From Massilia sp. Leaf139 (lineage in GTDB: Bacteria; Pseudomonadota; Gammaproteobacteria; Burkholderiales; Burkholderiaceae_D): 64,000 bases of DNA. The DNA lies in contig NZ_LMOJ01000027.1 of the NCBI RefSeq assembly GCF_001424165.1, forward strand, positions 62,001 through 126,000, written 5' to 3'. Within the stretch, counting starts at the first letter, position 1; each line of letters starts with the position of its first letter. A program made the translations under genes and the position numbers. Shown one piece after another: positions 8,284-17,315 of this stretch. Below the pieces are notes generated by a model that worked only from the letters and a program-made list of their open reading frames with translations, was not told where the DNA came from and did not search any database.

Positions 8284-10215
8284 ATGCAAAAACGCACTAC
8301 CAACGGTCTCGCGTCGCTTCCGCGCCGGCGATTGGGTTTCCTTGTCGCCGCGGCCTGCGCCACGCTGGCGCTGGCCGGGCCGGGCGCCGCTGCCCCGGCC
8401 AAGACACCGGCCGCCACCACCTACCGGATCGTTCCGCTGGCGCCCAACAGTTTCCCGGCCGGCATCAACAACAAGGGGCAAGTGGCATTCACGGAATTCG
8501 TCGGCGGGCTGCCGCGCGCCCGGTTCTACGATGGTGCGACGGTGCGCGATCTCGGCACCTTCGGCGGATCGAGCGCCGTCGTCAATGCGCTCAACGAGCA
8601 GGGGCAGGTCGCCGGCACGGCGGAAACCGCTGTCGGGCCCTTCCACGCCTTCCGCTGGAGCCGCACGGCCGGACTGGTCGACCTGAACCCGCCTGGCGTC
8701 GGCAATTCGATCGCCACCGACATCAACGCCAAAGGCCAGGTGGTCGGCACGGCGCAATTTACTCCGCCATCGCCGCGCGACCTCGCCTTCCGCTGGAGCC
8801 CGGCTACCGGGATGGTCAACCTCGGCTCGCTCGGCCCGGAATCCGAGTCCGTCGCCTTTGCGATCAACGACCCGGGCACGGCCACCGGCTGGTCCGACGG
8901 GCCGACCGGCCCCATCCTGACCCAGGCCGTCAAATGGCCGCCTGGCGGCGGCCTGGTGCCGCTCAACGACTTCCCCAGCATTGCCTCAAGCGGGCTCGAC
9001 ATCAACAATGCGGGCCAGGTCGTCGGCGGCGCGGCCTTCGATTCCCGCCTCAACGACCAGGCCTTCCTGTGGACGCGCGAAGGCGGCCTGCAGGGTCTGG
9101 GCACCGAGCCCTCGTTCCAGTCCTGGGCCGACGAAATCACCGAGAAAGGACTCGTGATCGGGCAGTTATATACCACCCCGAGCGACAGGAACGGTGTCAT
9201 CTGGAGCCGCGAAAACGGCCTGCTCACGGTCGGGACGCCCACGGTGGACTTCTCCGATACGGCCGACGCCAACAACCGCGGGCAAGTGGTCGGCACGCTG
9301 AATGGCCGCGGCTACATCTGGACGCGTGCCACCGGCTTCGTCGACCTCACTTCGCGCGTCGTCGGTGCGCCGCCCGACCTGACGCTGTTCAGCGGCCTGG
9401 TGCTCAACGACAATGGCACGATCGTCGCCGCGACCGACGCCGGCAACCTGGTGCTGCTGGTGCCGGAAGCCTGTCATGCCCTGCCGCCGGTGAGCGGGCC
9501 GGTCAAGATCACCGGAGCGGCGCGCGTGAACGCCCTGCTCTCGTTCTCGGCCAGCTTCAGGGATGTCGACGTACGCGACACGCACAAGGCCGTCTGGTCT
9601 TGGGGCGACGGCAGCAAGACCGCCGCTACCCTCAGCGGGAAGAACGGCACGGGCAGCGTCAGCGGCCAGCACGCCTACCGCGCGCCCGGCATCTACACGG
9701 TGCGCCTGACCATCACCGACAGTACGGGCAAGAGCAGCACGGCCGAACGCAAGGTGGTCGTCGCCGAAAGCGGAACCGCCGTCGCCGGCCAGGGCGCCTT
9801 CGCCTCCCCGGCCAACGCGGCCAGCACGGGCCCGCGCCGCGCCGCCATCGGCAATTTCGCCTTCCTGTCGGAGGGTGCGCGCAACGCCGCCGTCGAGGTC
9901 AACGTGGCGGGCCTGGTGCTGCGCAGCACCCAGGTCGATGCGGTCACCAGCGACGGCGCGCGTGTCTCGTACAGCGGACAAGGCACCGTCAACGGCCGCG
10001 CCGACTACCGCTTCACGCTGACGGCGACGAGCGGCGCCAAGACCGGCGGCAAGGATCGCGTCCACGTGCGCATCACCCACACCGACCCGGCGTCGAAAGC
10101 CGAAGTGGTCGACTACGACAACGGTGCGGGGGCGAAAGGCGCCGCGCAGAAGGCGGCAGCGGCCGAAGGCAGCCTGGTGCTCGGTGAAGGGAAGTTCACG
10201 TTCGGCAGCCGCTAA
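8284..10215 (+). CDS. Exported HAF-repeat and PKD-domain protein
   Basis: A 643-residue secreted protein starting at an ATG behind AGGAGGAAC. The N-terminus (PRRRLGFLVAAACATLALAG) is a signal peptide with a twin-arginine flavour. Residues ~45-400 contain about seven HAF-like repeats, recognisable by recurring INNKGQVAF, LNEQGQVAG, INAKGQVVG and AFRWSPATG blocks; these are predicted to form beta-propeller-like exported domains. A PKD domain follows at ~415-500 (WSWGDGS, then YRAPGIYTVRLTITD), and the final ~140 residues are a beta-rich region without a name I can give. Function is unknown; surface or extracellular binding is plausible. A strong terminator follows immediately. Confidence 0.8.
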   Translation: MQKRTTNGLASLPRRRLGFLVAAACATLALAGPGAAAPAKTPAATTYRIVPLAPNSFPAGINNKGQVAFTEFVGGLPRARFYDGATVRDLGTFGGSSAVVNALNEQGQVAGTAETAVGPFHAFRWSRTAGLVDLNPPGVGNSIATDINAKGQVVGTAQFTPPSPRDLAFRWSPATGMVNLGSLGPESESVAFAINDPGTATGWSDGPTGPILTQAVKWPPGGGLVPLNDFPSIASSGLDINNAGQVVGGAAFDSRLNDQAFLWTREGGLQGLGTEPSFQSWADEITEKGLVIGQLYTTPSDRNGVIWSRENGLLTVGTPTVDFSDTADANNRGQVVGTLNGRGYIWTRATGFVDLTSRVVGAPPDLTLFSGLVLNDNGTIVAATDAGNLVLLVPEACHALPPVSGPVKITGAARVNALLSFSASFRDVDVRDTHKAVWSWGDGSKTAATLSGKNGTGSVSGQHAYRAPGIYTVRLTITDSTGKSSTAERKVVVAESGTAVAGQGAFASPANAASTGPRRAAIGNFAFLSEGARNAAVEVNVAGLVLRSTQVDAVTSDGARVSYSGQGTVNGRADYRFTLTATSGAKTGGKDRVHVRITHTDPASKAEVVDYDNGAGAKGAAQKAAAAEGSLVLGEGKFTFGSR

Positions 10216-10235
10216 GGGCATGCCGGTTTGACGCG

Positions 10236-10272
10236 GCCGCGCCGCCCGATGCACGGGCGGCGCGGCTTTTTT
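10236..10272 (+). terminator. Rho-independent terminator after the HAF/PKD gene
   Basis: A perfect 12-13 bp GC stem (left arm from 10236, loop ATGCA at 10249-10253, right arm 10254-10266) is followed by six T residues. It lies about 20 bases after the stop codon. Confidence 0.92.
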
Positions 10273-10401
10273 GCATGCACTGCGTACGATATCGAACCGA
10301 AGCGAGCCTTGGCGAAGGGTACTGTCGCCCTATCGGCCACGCCCGGATGGCGCGGCCACTGGCGGCATGCGCACCGATTCATCTTTGACAGGGAGTTTTT
10401 T

Positions 10402-10878
10402 ATGCAACGACAACAGGCCGCCATGATTGGCGGGGTAATTGCAGGGGTCGTCACGAGCGCCGTGATGCTGATGGGCCGCAAGAGCGGTGTGATGACCAAA
10501 ACGCTGGATCGCGATGCGGTCGACTGGATCGACGAAAAAACGGGTTCGCGCGAGGTGATCGGCGACGCCGGCACCAGCGTCGTCGAATTCGTCAATCACC
10601 TCGGCGCGTCCGCTGCCTTTGGCGCCGGATACTGCAAGATCAGGGACATGGCGCCGACGCTGTCGCCGGTCGCACTCGGCGCGCTGTACGGCACGGCGCT
10701 CTACGCCGTCAACATCGGCGCCATCGCGCCGGTGCTGGGGATCACCAAAGGCGAGGTCGAAGCCGGCCCGCGCAAGGCGGGCGAGCGCTGGGGCATCCAC
10801 GTGCTGCAGGCGGTGATCACCGCCGTCATCGCCGAACGCCTGGCCCCTTCCCTGAAGCGCGACTTGATCGAACGTTGA
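10402..10878 (+). CDS. Uncharacterised small membrane protein
   Basis: The 158-residue product starts at an ATG preceded by GGGAG. It has a hydrophobic Gly-rich N-terminal segment (MIGGVIAGVVTSAVMLMG), a second hydrophobic stretch around ALYGTALYAVNIGAIAPVLG and a third near HVLQAVITAVIAERLAP. The layout resembles small inner-membrane proteins of the YagU/DUF1440 type, but I cannot assign it firmly. The upstream part of the open frame is poor coding sequence and was excluded. It is transcribed alone and converges with the fatty-acid operon, ending 24 bases from the enoyl-CoA hydratase stop. Confidence 0.65.
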   Translation: MQRQQAAMIGGVIAGVVTSAVMLMGRKSGVMTKTLDRDAVDWIDEKTGSREVIGDAGTSVVEFVNHLGASAAFGAGYCKIRDMAPTLSPVALGALYGTALYAVNIGAIAPVLGITKGEVEAGPRKAGERWGIHVLQAVITAVIAERLAPSLKRDLIER

Positions 10879-10902
10879 AAAACGTCCGGGTGCGAGAACG
10901 GC

Positions 10903-11676
10903 TCAGTCGAACTTCGAGAAGTCCGGCTTGCGCTTCTGGAAGAAAGCGGTGAACGCCTCCTTCGCTTCGGCGCCGACCAGCATCGCGCCGAACTGCTTGT
11001 TTTCGACGCCCATGGTCTCGGCGACGATGGCGGCGCGGGGACGGCGCATCAGCGACTTGGTGGCGCGGATCGAGGCGGCCGGCAGGGCAACCAGCTTGGC
11101 AGCCTGGCCTCGCGCGAATTCCAGCAGCTCGACGGCCGGCAGCACGCGCGCGACGATACCCATCTCGAAGGCTTCCTGCGCCGTAAACGCTTCGCCCAGC
11201 ATCAGCTTTTCGGCGGCGCGGGTATAGCCGGCGGCTTGCGCGACCAGCAGCGACGACGCGAATTCCGGGCACAGGCCGAGCTGGGTGAAGGGCATCGAGA
11301 ACTTGGCGTTGTCGGCGGCATAGACCAGGTCGCAGTGCATCAGCATCGTGGTGCCGATGCCGACCGCGGCGCCGGCCACCGCAGCCACCACCGGCTTGGT
11401 GCAGCCTTCCAGCGCTTTCATGAACTGGAACACGGGACGGTCTTCGGTCATGGCGCCTTCACCGGCGTTGTTCAGGAAGTCGTCGAGGTCGTTACCTGCG
11501 GTGAAGATCTCCGGCTTGCCGGTGATCAGGACGGCGCGCACGGCGGGGTCTTGCTCGGCATCGAGCAGGGCTTCGGCCATGGTCGAGTACATGGCGCCGG
11601 TGATGGCGTTCTTGCGCTCGAGGCGGTTGAATTCGATGGTGAGGATGCCGTTGGTTTTGTTCGTTTGGATGCTCAT
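10903..11676 (-). CDS. Enoyl-CoA hydratase/isomerase family protein
   Basis: A 257-residue crotonase-fold protein likely hydrating trans-2-enoyl-CoA or isomerising enoyl-CoA double bonds. The oxyanion-hole elements ITGKPEIFTAGNDLDDF and VAAVAGAAVGIGTTM are present. The second catalytic acid position falls in LGLCPEFASS, where Glu is retained. The start is the ATG giving MSIQTNKTNG, preceded by GGAG. It is the last gene of the minus-strand beta-oxidation cluster, separated from the thiolase by 143 bases that contain an inverted-repeat element, so its co-transcription is less certain than that of the other members. Exact substrate specificity cannot be read from sequence. Confidence 0.85.
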   Translation of the reverse strand: MSIQTNKTNGILTIEFNRLERKNAITGAMYSTMAEALLDAEQDPAVRAVLITGKPEIFTAGNDLDDFLNNAGEGAMTEDRPVFQFMKALEGCTKPVVAAVAGAAVGIGTTMLMHCDLVYAADNAKFSMPFTQLGLCPEFASSLLVAQAAGYTRAAEKLMLGEAFTAQEAFEMGIVARVLPAVELLEFARGQAAKLVALPAASIRATKSLMRRPRAAIVAETMGVENKQFGAMLVGAEAKEAFTAFFQKRKPDFSKFD

Positions 11677-11716
11677 GATTTTCTTGTCTCCAGGGTTTTC
11701 GTGGGCACGAAAGACG

Positions 11717-11764
11717 GTGGGCACGGGGCGCCCACCCTACGTAGGGTGGGCGCTCCGTGCCCAC
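11717..11764. repeat. Type A interspersed repeat, abutting inverted pair
   Basis: Two 24-base arms meet back to back at 11740/11741, each with the terminus GTAGGGTGGGC and ending GTGCCCAC; they differ at one base. It sits between the thiolase and enoyl-CoA hydratase genes. Related copies are at 18039-18144, 27980-28120 and 39712-39793. As RNA it would form a long hairpin within the operon message. Confidence 0.85.
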
Positions 11765-11819
11765 GTGGTGATACCTAACGGCCGCATCAACGCACACGCT
11801 GATACGGCCACGATTTCAC

Positions 11820-13016
11820 TTAAACGCGCTCGATGATACCGGCCGCGCCCATGCCGGCGCCGACGCACATCGTCACCATGCCGTACTTCAGGTTGTTACG
11901 GCGCAGCGCGTGCACGACGGTCGCGGCGCGGATGGCGCCGGTCGCGCCCAGCGGGTGGCCCAGGGCGATCGCGCCGCCCATCGGGTTGACCTTGCTGGTG
12001 TCCAGGCCCAGGTCGCGAATCACGGCCAGCGCCTGCGCGGCGAAGGCTTCGTTCAGCTCGATCCAGTCCAGCTGGTCCTGGGTGATGCCGGCCGCGGCCA
12101 GGGCGGCAGGAATCGCCACCTTCGGGCCGATGCCCATGATTTCCGGCGGCACGCCGCGCACGGCGAACGACGAGAATTTCGCGAGCGGGGTCAGGTTGTG
12201 CTCACGCAGGATCTTCTCGCTGACGACGATCAGGGCGCCGGCGCCGTCCGACATCTGCGACGAGGTCGCAGCGGTGACGGTGCCCTTGGCGGCGAAGACC
12301 GGCTTCAGTTTCGCCATGCCTTCCATGCTGGCGTCGGCGCGCGGGCCTTCGTCCAGGTCGACGGTGCGGCGCTTGACCGAAATCTCGCCGGTGGCCAGGT
12401 TCGGCGTGCGGGTGACGATTTCGATCGGGGTGATCTCGTCCTTGAAATAGCCGGCCTGCTGGGCGGCAATCGCCCGGCGGTGCGATTCCAGGCCGAAAGC
12501 GTCCTGGTCTTCGCGCGACACTTTCCACTGCTGCGCCACCTTCTCGGCGGTCAGGCCCATGCCGTAGGCCAGGCCCACGTTCTCGTCTTTAAACGTGTCC
12601 ATGTTGATCGACGGGTGGTGGCCCATCATCGGTACCATCGACATCGATTCGACGCCGCCGGCGATCATCACGTCGGCTTCGCCGACGCGGATGCGGTCGG
12701 CCGCCATGGCCAGGGCGGTGATGCCCGAAGCGCAGTAGCGGTTGACGGTCACGCCGCCGACCGTGTTCGGCAGGCCGGCCAGCACCACCGAATTACGGGC
12801 GATGTTGAAGCCCTGCTCCGCTTCCGGGAACGAGCAGCCGACGATGGCGTCGACGATCAGTGCCGGATCGAGGTTGGGCACGGCGGCCATGGCGCCGCGG
12901 ATCGCGTGCACCAGCAGGTCGTCCGGGCGGGTCGTCTTGAACATGCCGCGTGGCGCCTTGCCGATCGGGGTGCGGGTTGCTGCGACGATGTATGCGTCTT
13001 GAAGTTGTTTGCTCAT
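11820..13016 (-). CDS. Acetyl-CoA C-acyltransferase (beta-oxidation thiolase)
   Basis: A 398-residue thiolase performing the final thiolytic cleavage of 3-ketoacyl-CoA to acetyl-CoA. The nucleophilic Cys95 lies in NRYCASG. The active-site His is in GGAIALGHPLGATG and the second Cys in CVGAGMGAAG, both near the C-terminus. Length and motif spacing match FadA/FadI-type degradative thiolases. The gene follows the HAD-hydratase fusion by 25 bases, so a multienzyme relationship with that protein is likely. A biosynthetic role (acetoacetyl-CoA thiolase) is possible but the neighbourhood favours degradation. Confidence 0.93.
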   Translation of the reverse strand: MSKQLQDAYIVAATRTPIGKAPRGMFKTTRPDDLLVHAIRGAMAAVPNLDPALIVDAIVGCSFPEAEQGFNIARNSVVLAGLPNTVGGVTVNRYCASGITALAMAADRIRVGEADVMIAGGVESMSMVPMMGHHPSINMDTFKDENVGLAYGMGLTAEKVAQQWKVSREDQDAFGLESHRRAIAAQQAGYFKDEITPIEIVTRTPNLATGEISVKRRTVDLDEGPRADASMEGMAKLKPVFAAKGTVTAATSSQMSDGAGALIVVSEKILREHNLTPLAKFSSFAVRGVPPEIMGIGPKVAIPAALAAAGITQDQLDWIELNEAFAAQALAVIRDLGLDTSKVNPMGGAIALGHPLGATGAIRAATVVHALRRNNLKYGMVTMCVGAGMGAAGIIERV

Positions 13017-13041
13017 GTCAGTAGTCCTGTTCTGTCGCGGC

Positions 13042-15438
13042 TTAGTTACGCACTGGTTTGCCGGTCTGCATCATTCCCATGATCCGCTCTTGCGTCTTCG
13101 GGTTGTTCAGCAGTTCGATGAAGGCCTTGCGTTCCATGTCGAGCAGCCACTGCTCCGACACCACGCTGCCCTGGTCGACGTCGCCGCCGGTCACGATCTC
13201 GGCGATCATGTCGCCCAGCTTGTAGTCGTGGGCCGAGATGAAGCCGCCGTCGCGCATGTTGACCAGCTGGCCGCGGATCGTCGCCCAGCCGTAGCGGCCG
13301 GTCACGGTCACCGGACGCTGCGCTGGTGCGCGGTAGCCGGCGTCGAACATGGCGCGCGCGGTGACCTTCGCCACGTGCAGCAGTTCATAGGTGTTGAAGA
13401 CGATGATGTCGTCTTCCTTCAGGTAGCCCATCGCCTTCGCTTCCAGCGCCGACTTCGACACCTGCGCGGTGGCCGCGTTGGTGAAACCGGTCTTCAGGAA
13501 TTGCAGGATGTCGTTGCCCTTGGCTTCCGTGAAGGCGCGCACTGCAGCTTCCTTCAGGCCGCCGCCGGCCGGCACCAGGCCGACGCCGACTTCGACCAGG
13601 CCGATGTAGGACTCGATCGAGGCCACGCGCTTCGACGCGTGCAGCGCCATTTCGCAGCCGCCGCCCAGCGCCAGGCCCGCTACTGCGGCGACGACCGGCA
13701 CGTTCGAATACTTCATCTGCATGAAGGTGTCTTGCAGTTCCTTGACGATCGGATCCATCGCTTTCGCGCCGCCGGCCATGAAGGCAGGCAGGGCCGATTG
13801 CAGGTCGGCGCCGGCCGAGAAGGCGCCGCCTTCGGTGGCGTCGGTGTTCCAAATGACCAGGCCCTTGAAGTTCTTTTCCGCTTCCGCCAGGCCGCGCTTC
13901 AGGCCCTGGATGACGCCGTCGCCGATGACGTGCATCTTGGTCTTGAGCGAGATGATCAGGACATCGTCGCCGGTATGCCACAGGCGCACCGAGTCGTCTT
14001 CGAACACGGTGGTGCCGGCGGTCTTGGCATCAAGGACGCCTGCGCCCAGCACCGGTGCGCGGAAGGCCTGGCGTTCATACACGGCCAGGGTCGAACGCGG
14101 CACGTAGCTGTTCGAAGCGGCCGAGTACGAACCTTCGGCGGTGTGCACGCCCTTCTCGGCGACTTGTCCCTCGAAGACCCATGCTGGCAGCGGGGTGTTG
14201 GTCAGCGCCTTGCCGGCGTCGATGTCTTCCTTGACCCACTCGGCGATCTGCTTCCAGCCGGCCGCTTGCCAGGTCTCGAATGGGCCGACGCTCCAGCCGA
14301 AGCCCCAGCGCATGGCGAAGTCGATGTCGCGTGCGTTGTCGGCGATGGTGTCCAGGTGGACGGCGATGTAGTGGAAGGCGTCGCGGTAGATCGCCCACAG
14401 GAACTGCGCCTGCGGGTTGGTCGATTCGCGCAGGGCCTTGAACTTCTTGACCGGATCCTTTTCTTTCAGGATGCGGCCGACGATGTCGGCAGCCTTGGCG
14501 CCGCCGGCGACGTATTCGCCGGTGGCGAAGTCGAGGCGCTGGATGTCCTTGCCGACCTTCTTGTAGAAGCCGCCGCCGGCCTTCTGGCCCAGGGCACCCT
14601 TCTCGATCAGCTTGGCCAGGACCTCAGGCGTCTTGTACAGGCTGAAGAACGGGTCGTCCTGCAGGGTGTCCTGCATGGTCTTGATGACGTGGCCCATCGT
14701 GTCCAGGCCGACGACGTCGGCGGTACGGAAGGTGCCCGATTTCGCGCGGCCCAGCTTGGCGCCGGTCAGGTCGTCGACCACATCCACCGACAGGCCGAAT
14801 TTTTCCGCTTCGTGGATGGTGGCCAGCATGCCGAAGATGCCGACGCGGTTGGCGATGAAGTTCGGCGTGTCTTTCGCGCGCACGACGCCCTTGCCCAGTA
14901 CCGAGGTCAGGAAGGTCTCGAGCTGGTCGAGGATGTCAGGGTTGGTGCTGGTGGTCGGGATCAGTTCGACCAGGTGCATGTAGCGCGGCGGGTTGAAGAA
15001 GTGGACGCCGCAGAAGCGCGCCTTGAGTTCTTCGTTAAAGCCTTCGGCCAGCTTGTTGATCGACAGGCCCGAGGTGTTCGACGCGAAGATCGCGTTCGGG
15101 GCGATGTGCGGCGCGACCTTGGCGTACAGGTCGTGCTTCCAGTCCATGCGTTCGGCGATGGCTTCGATGATCAGGTCGCAGCCGGCCAGGACGTCGAGGT
15201 TGTCTTCGTAGTTGGCGACCTGGATCAGCGAGGCATCGTCCTTGTTGCCCAGCGGCGCAGGCGACAGCTTCTTCAAACCCTCGATGGCCTTCAGGACGAT
15301 GCCGTTTTTATTGCCTTCCTTTGCAGGCAGGTCGAACAGCACGACAGGCACCTTGGCGTTGACGCAGTGCGCGGCGATCTGCGCGCCCATCACGCCCGCG
15401 CCCAGGACGGCGACTTTCTTGACGGTAAAATTGGTCAT
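13042..15438 (-). CDS. 3-hydroxyacyl-CoA dehydrogenase/enoyl-CoA hydratase fusion, FadN-type order
   Basis: A 798-residue bifunctional beta-oxidation enzyme. The dehydrogenase comes first: an NAD-binding Rossmann motif VAVLGAGVMGAQIAAH at residues ~9-24, then the HAD C-terminal domain (PNFIANRVGIF, ~190 onward). The crotonase-type hydratase is C-terminal (~480-700), with ATEGGAFSAGADLQSALP and VAAVAGLALGGGCEMALH. This is the reverse of the E. coli FadB order and matches the FadN type of Bacillus and many betaproteobacteria. Short gaps to the acyl-CoA dehydrogenase upstream and thiolase downstream indicate one operon that completes the beta-oxidation spiral. Confidence 0.93.
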   Translation of the reverse strand: MTNFTVKKVAVLGAGVMGAQIAAHCVNAKVPVVLFDLPAKEGNKNGIVLKAIEGLKKLSPAPLGNKDDASLIQVANYEDNLDVLAGCDLIIEAIAERMDWKHDLYAKVAPHIAPNAIFASNTSGLSINKLAEGFNEELKARFCGVHFFNPPRYMHLVELIPTTSTNPDILDQLETFLTSVLGKGVVRAKDTPNFIANRVGIFGMLATIHEAEKFGLSVDVVDDLTGAKLGRAKSGTFRTADVVGLDTMGHVIKTMQDTLQDDPFFSLYKTPEVLAKLIEKGALGQKAGGGFYKKVGKDIQRLDFATGEYVAGGAKAADIVGRILKEKDPVKKFKALRESTNPQAQFLWAIYRDAFHYIAVHLDTIADNARDIDFAMRWGFGWSVGPFETWQAAGWKQIAEWVKEDIDAGKALTNTPLPAWVFEGQVAEKGVHTAEGSYSAASNSYVPRSTLAVYERQAFRAPVLGAGVLDAKTAGTTVFEDDSVRLWHTGDDVLIISLKTKMHVIGDGVIQGLKRGLAEAEKNFKGLVIWNTDATEGGAFSAGADLQSALPAFMAGGAKAMDPIVKELQDTFMQMKYSNVPVVAAVAGLALGGGCEMALHASKRVASIESYIGLVEVGVGLVPAGGGLKEAAVRAFTEAKGNDILQFLKTGFTNAATAQVSKSALEAKAMGYLKEDDIIVFNTYELLHVAKVTARAMFDAGYRAPAQRPVTVTGRYGWATIRGQLVNMRDGGFISAHDYKLGDMIAEIVTGGDVDQGSVVSEQWLLDMERKAFIELLNNPKTQERIMGMMQTGKPVRN

Positions 15439-15459
15439 GGTTGTTATCCCTAGAAGTTC

Positions 15460-17250
15460 TTAGAACAGGTCGGCGTCGATCGCCAGCAGGTTACTCGCGC
15501 CCGAACGTGCCTGGCGGATCAGCATCGCGGTTTCCGGGTACAGGCGGGCGAAGTAGAAACGCGCGGTGTGCAGCTTCGCTTCGTAGAACTTGTCGCCCGA
15601 GTCTTTCTTGGCCAGCGCGATCTTCGCCATCTGGGCGAAGAAATAGCTGAACACCATGTGGCCGACGATACGCAGGTAAGGCACGGCAGCGGCGCCGACT
15701 TCGTCCTGGTTCGTAAAGGCCTTCATGCCGATTTCCATGGTCAGCTTGCCGACTTTTTCGCCCAGCTCGCCCAGCGGGGTCACGAATTCCGACATCGACT
15801 CGTCCAGGCCGTTCTCTTCGACGAAGGCCTTGACCTTCTCGCCGAAGGCGCGCAGCTTGGCGCCGTTGTCCATCAGGATCTTGCGGCCCAACAGGTCGAG
15901 CGACTGCACGGTGTTGGTGCCTTCGTAGATCATGTTGATGCGCGCGTCGCGCACGTACTGCTCCATGCCCCACTCGGCGATGTAGCCGTGGCCGCCGTAG
16001 ACCTGCATCGCTTCCGAGGTGGCGATCCAGCCGTTGTCGGTGATGAAGGCCTTGACGATCGGGGTCAGCAGCGCGACTTCGCCGGCGGCTTCCTTGCGCA
16101 CTTCTTCGTCAGGGTGATTCAGTTCGCGGTCGATCTGCAGCGCGACATACGAGGTCAGCGCACGGGCGCCTTCGGCGTAGGCCTTTGCAGTCAACAACAT
16201 GCGGCGCACATCCGGGTGCACGATGATCGGGTCGGCTGGCTTGTCCGGTGCTTTCGGGCCCGACAGCGAACGCATCTGGATGCGGTCTTTCGCGTAGACC
16301 AGCGCGTTCTGGTAGGCCACTTCGGTCAGGCCGAGCGACTGCATGCCGACGCCGAGGCGGGCGGCGTTCATGAACACGAACATCGCGTTCAGGCCTTTAT
16401 GCGGCTGGCCGATCAGGGTGCCGACGGCGCCGTCCAGGTTCATCTGGCAGGTCGAGTTGCCGTGGATGCCCATCTTTTCTTCGATGGCGCCGCAGAAGAT
16501 CGGGTTGCGCGCGCCGACCGAACCGTCCGCGTTCGGCAGGAATTTAGGAACCAGGAACAGCGAGATGCCCTTCGAGCCTTCCGGTGCGTCCGGCAGGCGT
16601 GCCAGCACCAGGTGGACGATGTTTTCCGACACGTCGTGTTCGCCGGCCGAGATGAAGATCTTCGAACCGGTAATCTTGTAGGTGCCGTCGGCTTGCGGTT
16701 CGGCCTTCGAGCGCAGCAGGCCCAGGTCGGTGCCGCAATGCGCTTCGGTCAGGCACATGGTGCCGGTCCACTCGCCCGAGACCAGCTTCGGCAGGTAGAG
16801 CTTCTTCTGTTCGTCGCTGCCGTGTTCCTTCAGGCACTCGTAGGCCCCATGCGACAGGCCCGGGTACATGGTCCAGGCCTGGTTGGCCGAGTTCAGCATT
16901 TCGTAGAACGAATTGTTCAGCGTGATAGGCAGGCCCTGGCCGCCGTATTCCGGATCGCAGCCCAGCGCCGCCCAGCCGCCTTCGACGTACTGCTTGTAGG
17001 CTTCCTTAAAGCCCTTCGGCGTGGTCACGGACTTGGTGGCCGCGTCGTAATGGCAGCCTTCGCGGTCGCCCGAGTGGTTCAGCGGGAACAGTACTTCCTG
17101 CGTGAATTTCGCACCTTCTTCCAGCACCTGGTTGATGATGTCGGCGTCGATTTCCTGGTAAGCAGGCAGGTTCTTGAACTCTTCGGTGACGTTGAGGAAT
17201 TCGTGCAGCACAAACTGCATATCCCGGATTGGCGCGACGTACTGACCCAT
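15460..17250 (-). CDS. Acyl-CoA dehydrogenase, long (DmdC-like) form
   Basis: A 596-residue FAD enzyme introducing the 2,3-double bond in acyl-CoA. FAD and substrate motifs are visible: CLTEAHCGTDLGLLRSKA and ITGSKIFISAGEH in the middle domain, MQVYGGHGYIAEW and the catalytic-base region MIYEGTNTVQSLDLLGRK near residues 430-460. A C-terminal ~130-residue extension (EVGAAAVPYLRIVGHMVFSY) is characteristic of the long subfamily that includes DmdC-type enzymes. It is the first structural gene after the TetR regulator (65-base gap) and 21 bases upstream of the fusion enzyme. Chain-length preference is not readable from sequence. Confidence 0.92.
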   Translation of the reverse strand: MGQYVAPIRDMQFVLHEFLNVTEEFKNLPAYQEIDADIINQVLEEGAKFTQEVLFPLNHSGDREGCHYDAATKSVTTPKGFKEAYKQYVEGGWAALGCDPEYGGQGLPITLNNSFYEMLNSANQAWTMYPGLSHGAYECLKEHGSDEQKKLYLPKLVSGEWTGTMCLTEAHCGTDLGLLRSKAEPQADGTYKITGSKIFISAGEHDVSENIVHLVLARLPDAPEGSKGISLFLVPKFLPNADGSVGARNPIFCGAIEEKMGIHGNSTCQMNLDGAVGTLIGQPHKGLNAMFVFMNAARLGVGMQSLGLTEVAYQNALVYAKDRIQMRSLSGPKAPDKPADPIIVHPDVRRMLLTAKAYAEGARALTSYVALQIDRELNHPDEEVRKEAAGEVALLTPIVKAFITDNGWIATSEAMQVYGGHGYIAEWGMEQYVRDARINMIYEGTNTVQSLDLLGRKILMDNGAKLRAFGEKVKAFVEENGLDESMSEFVTPLGELGEKVGKLTMEIGMKAFTNQDEVGAAAVPYLRIVGHMVFSYFFAQMAKIALAKKDSGDKFYEAKLHTARFYFARLYPETAMLIRQARSGASNLLAIDADLF

Positions 17251-17315
17251 GGTTTTCTCCTGATGAAGGTGAGATTTAATTTTGAGACTGAAGAGCGGAC
17301 GTGGATGCCGGCTCT

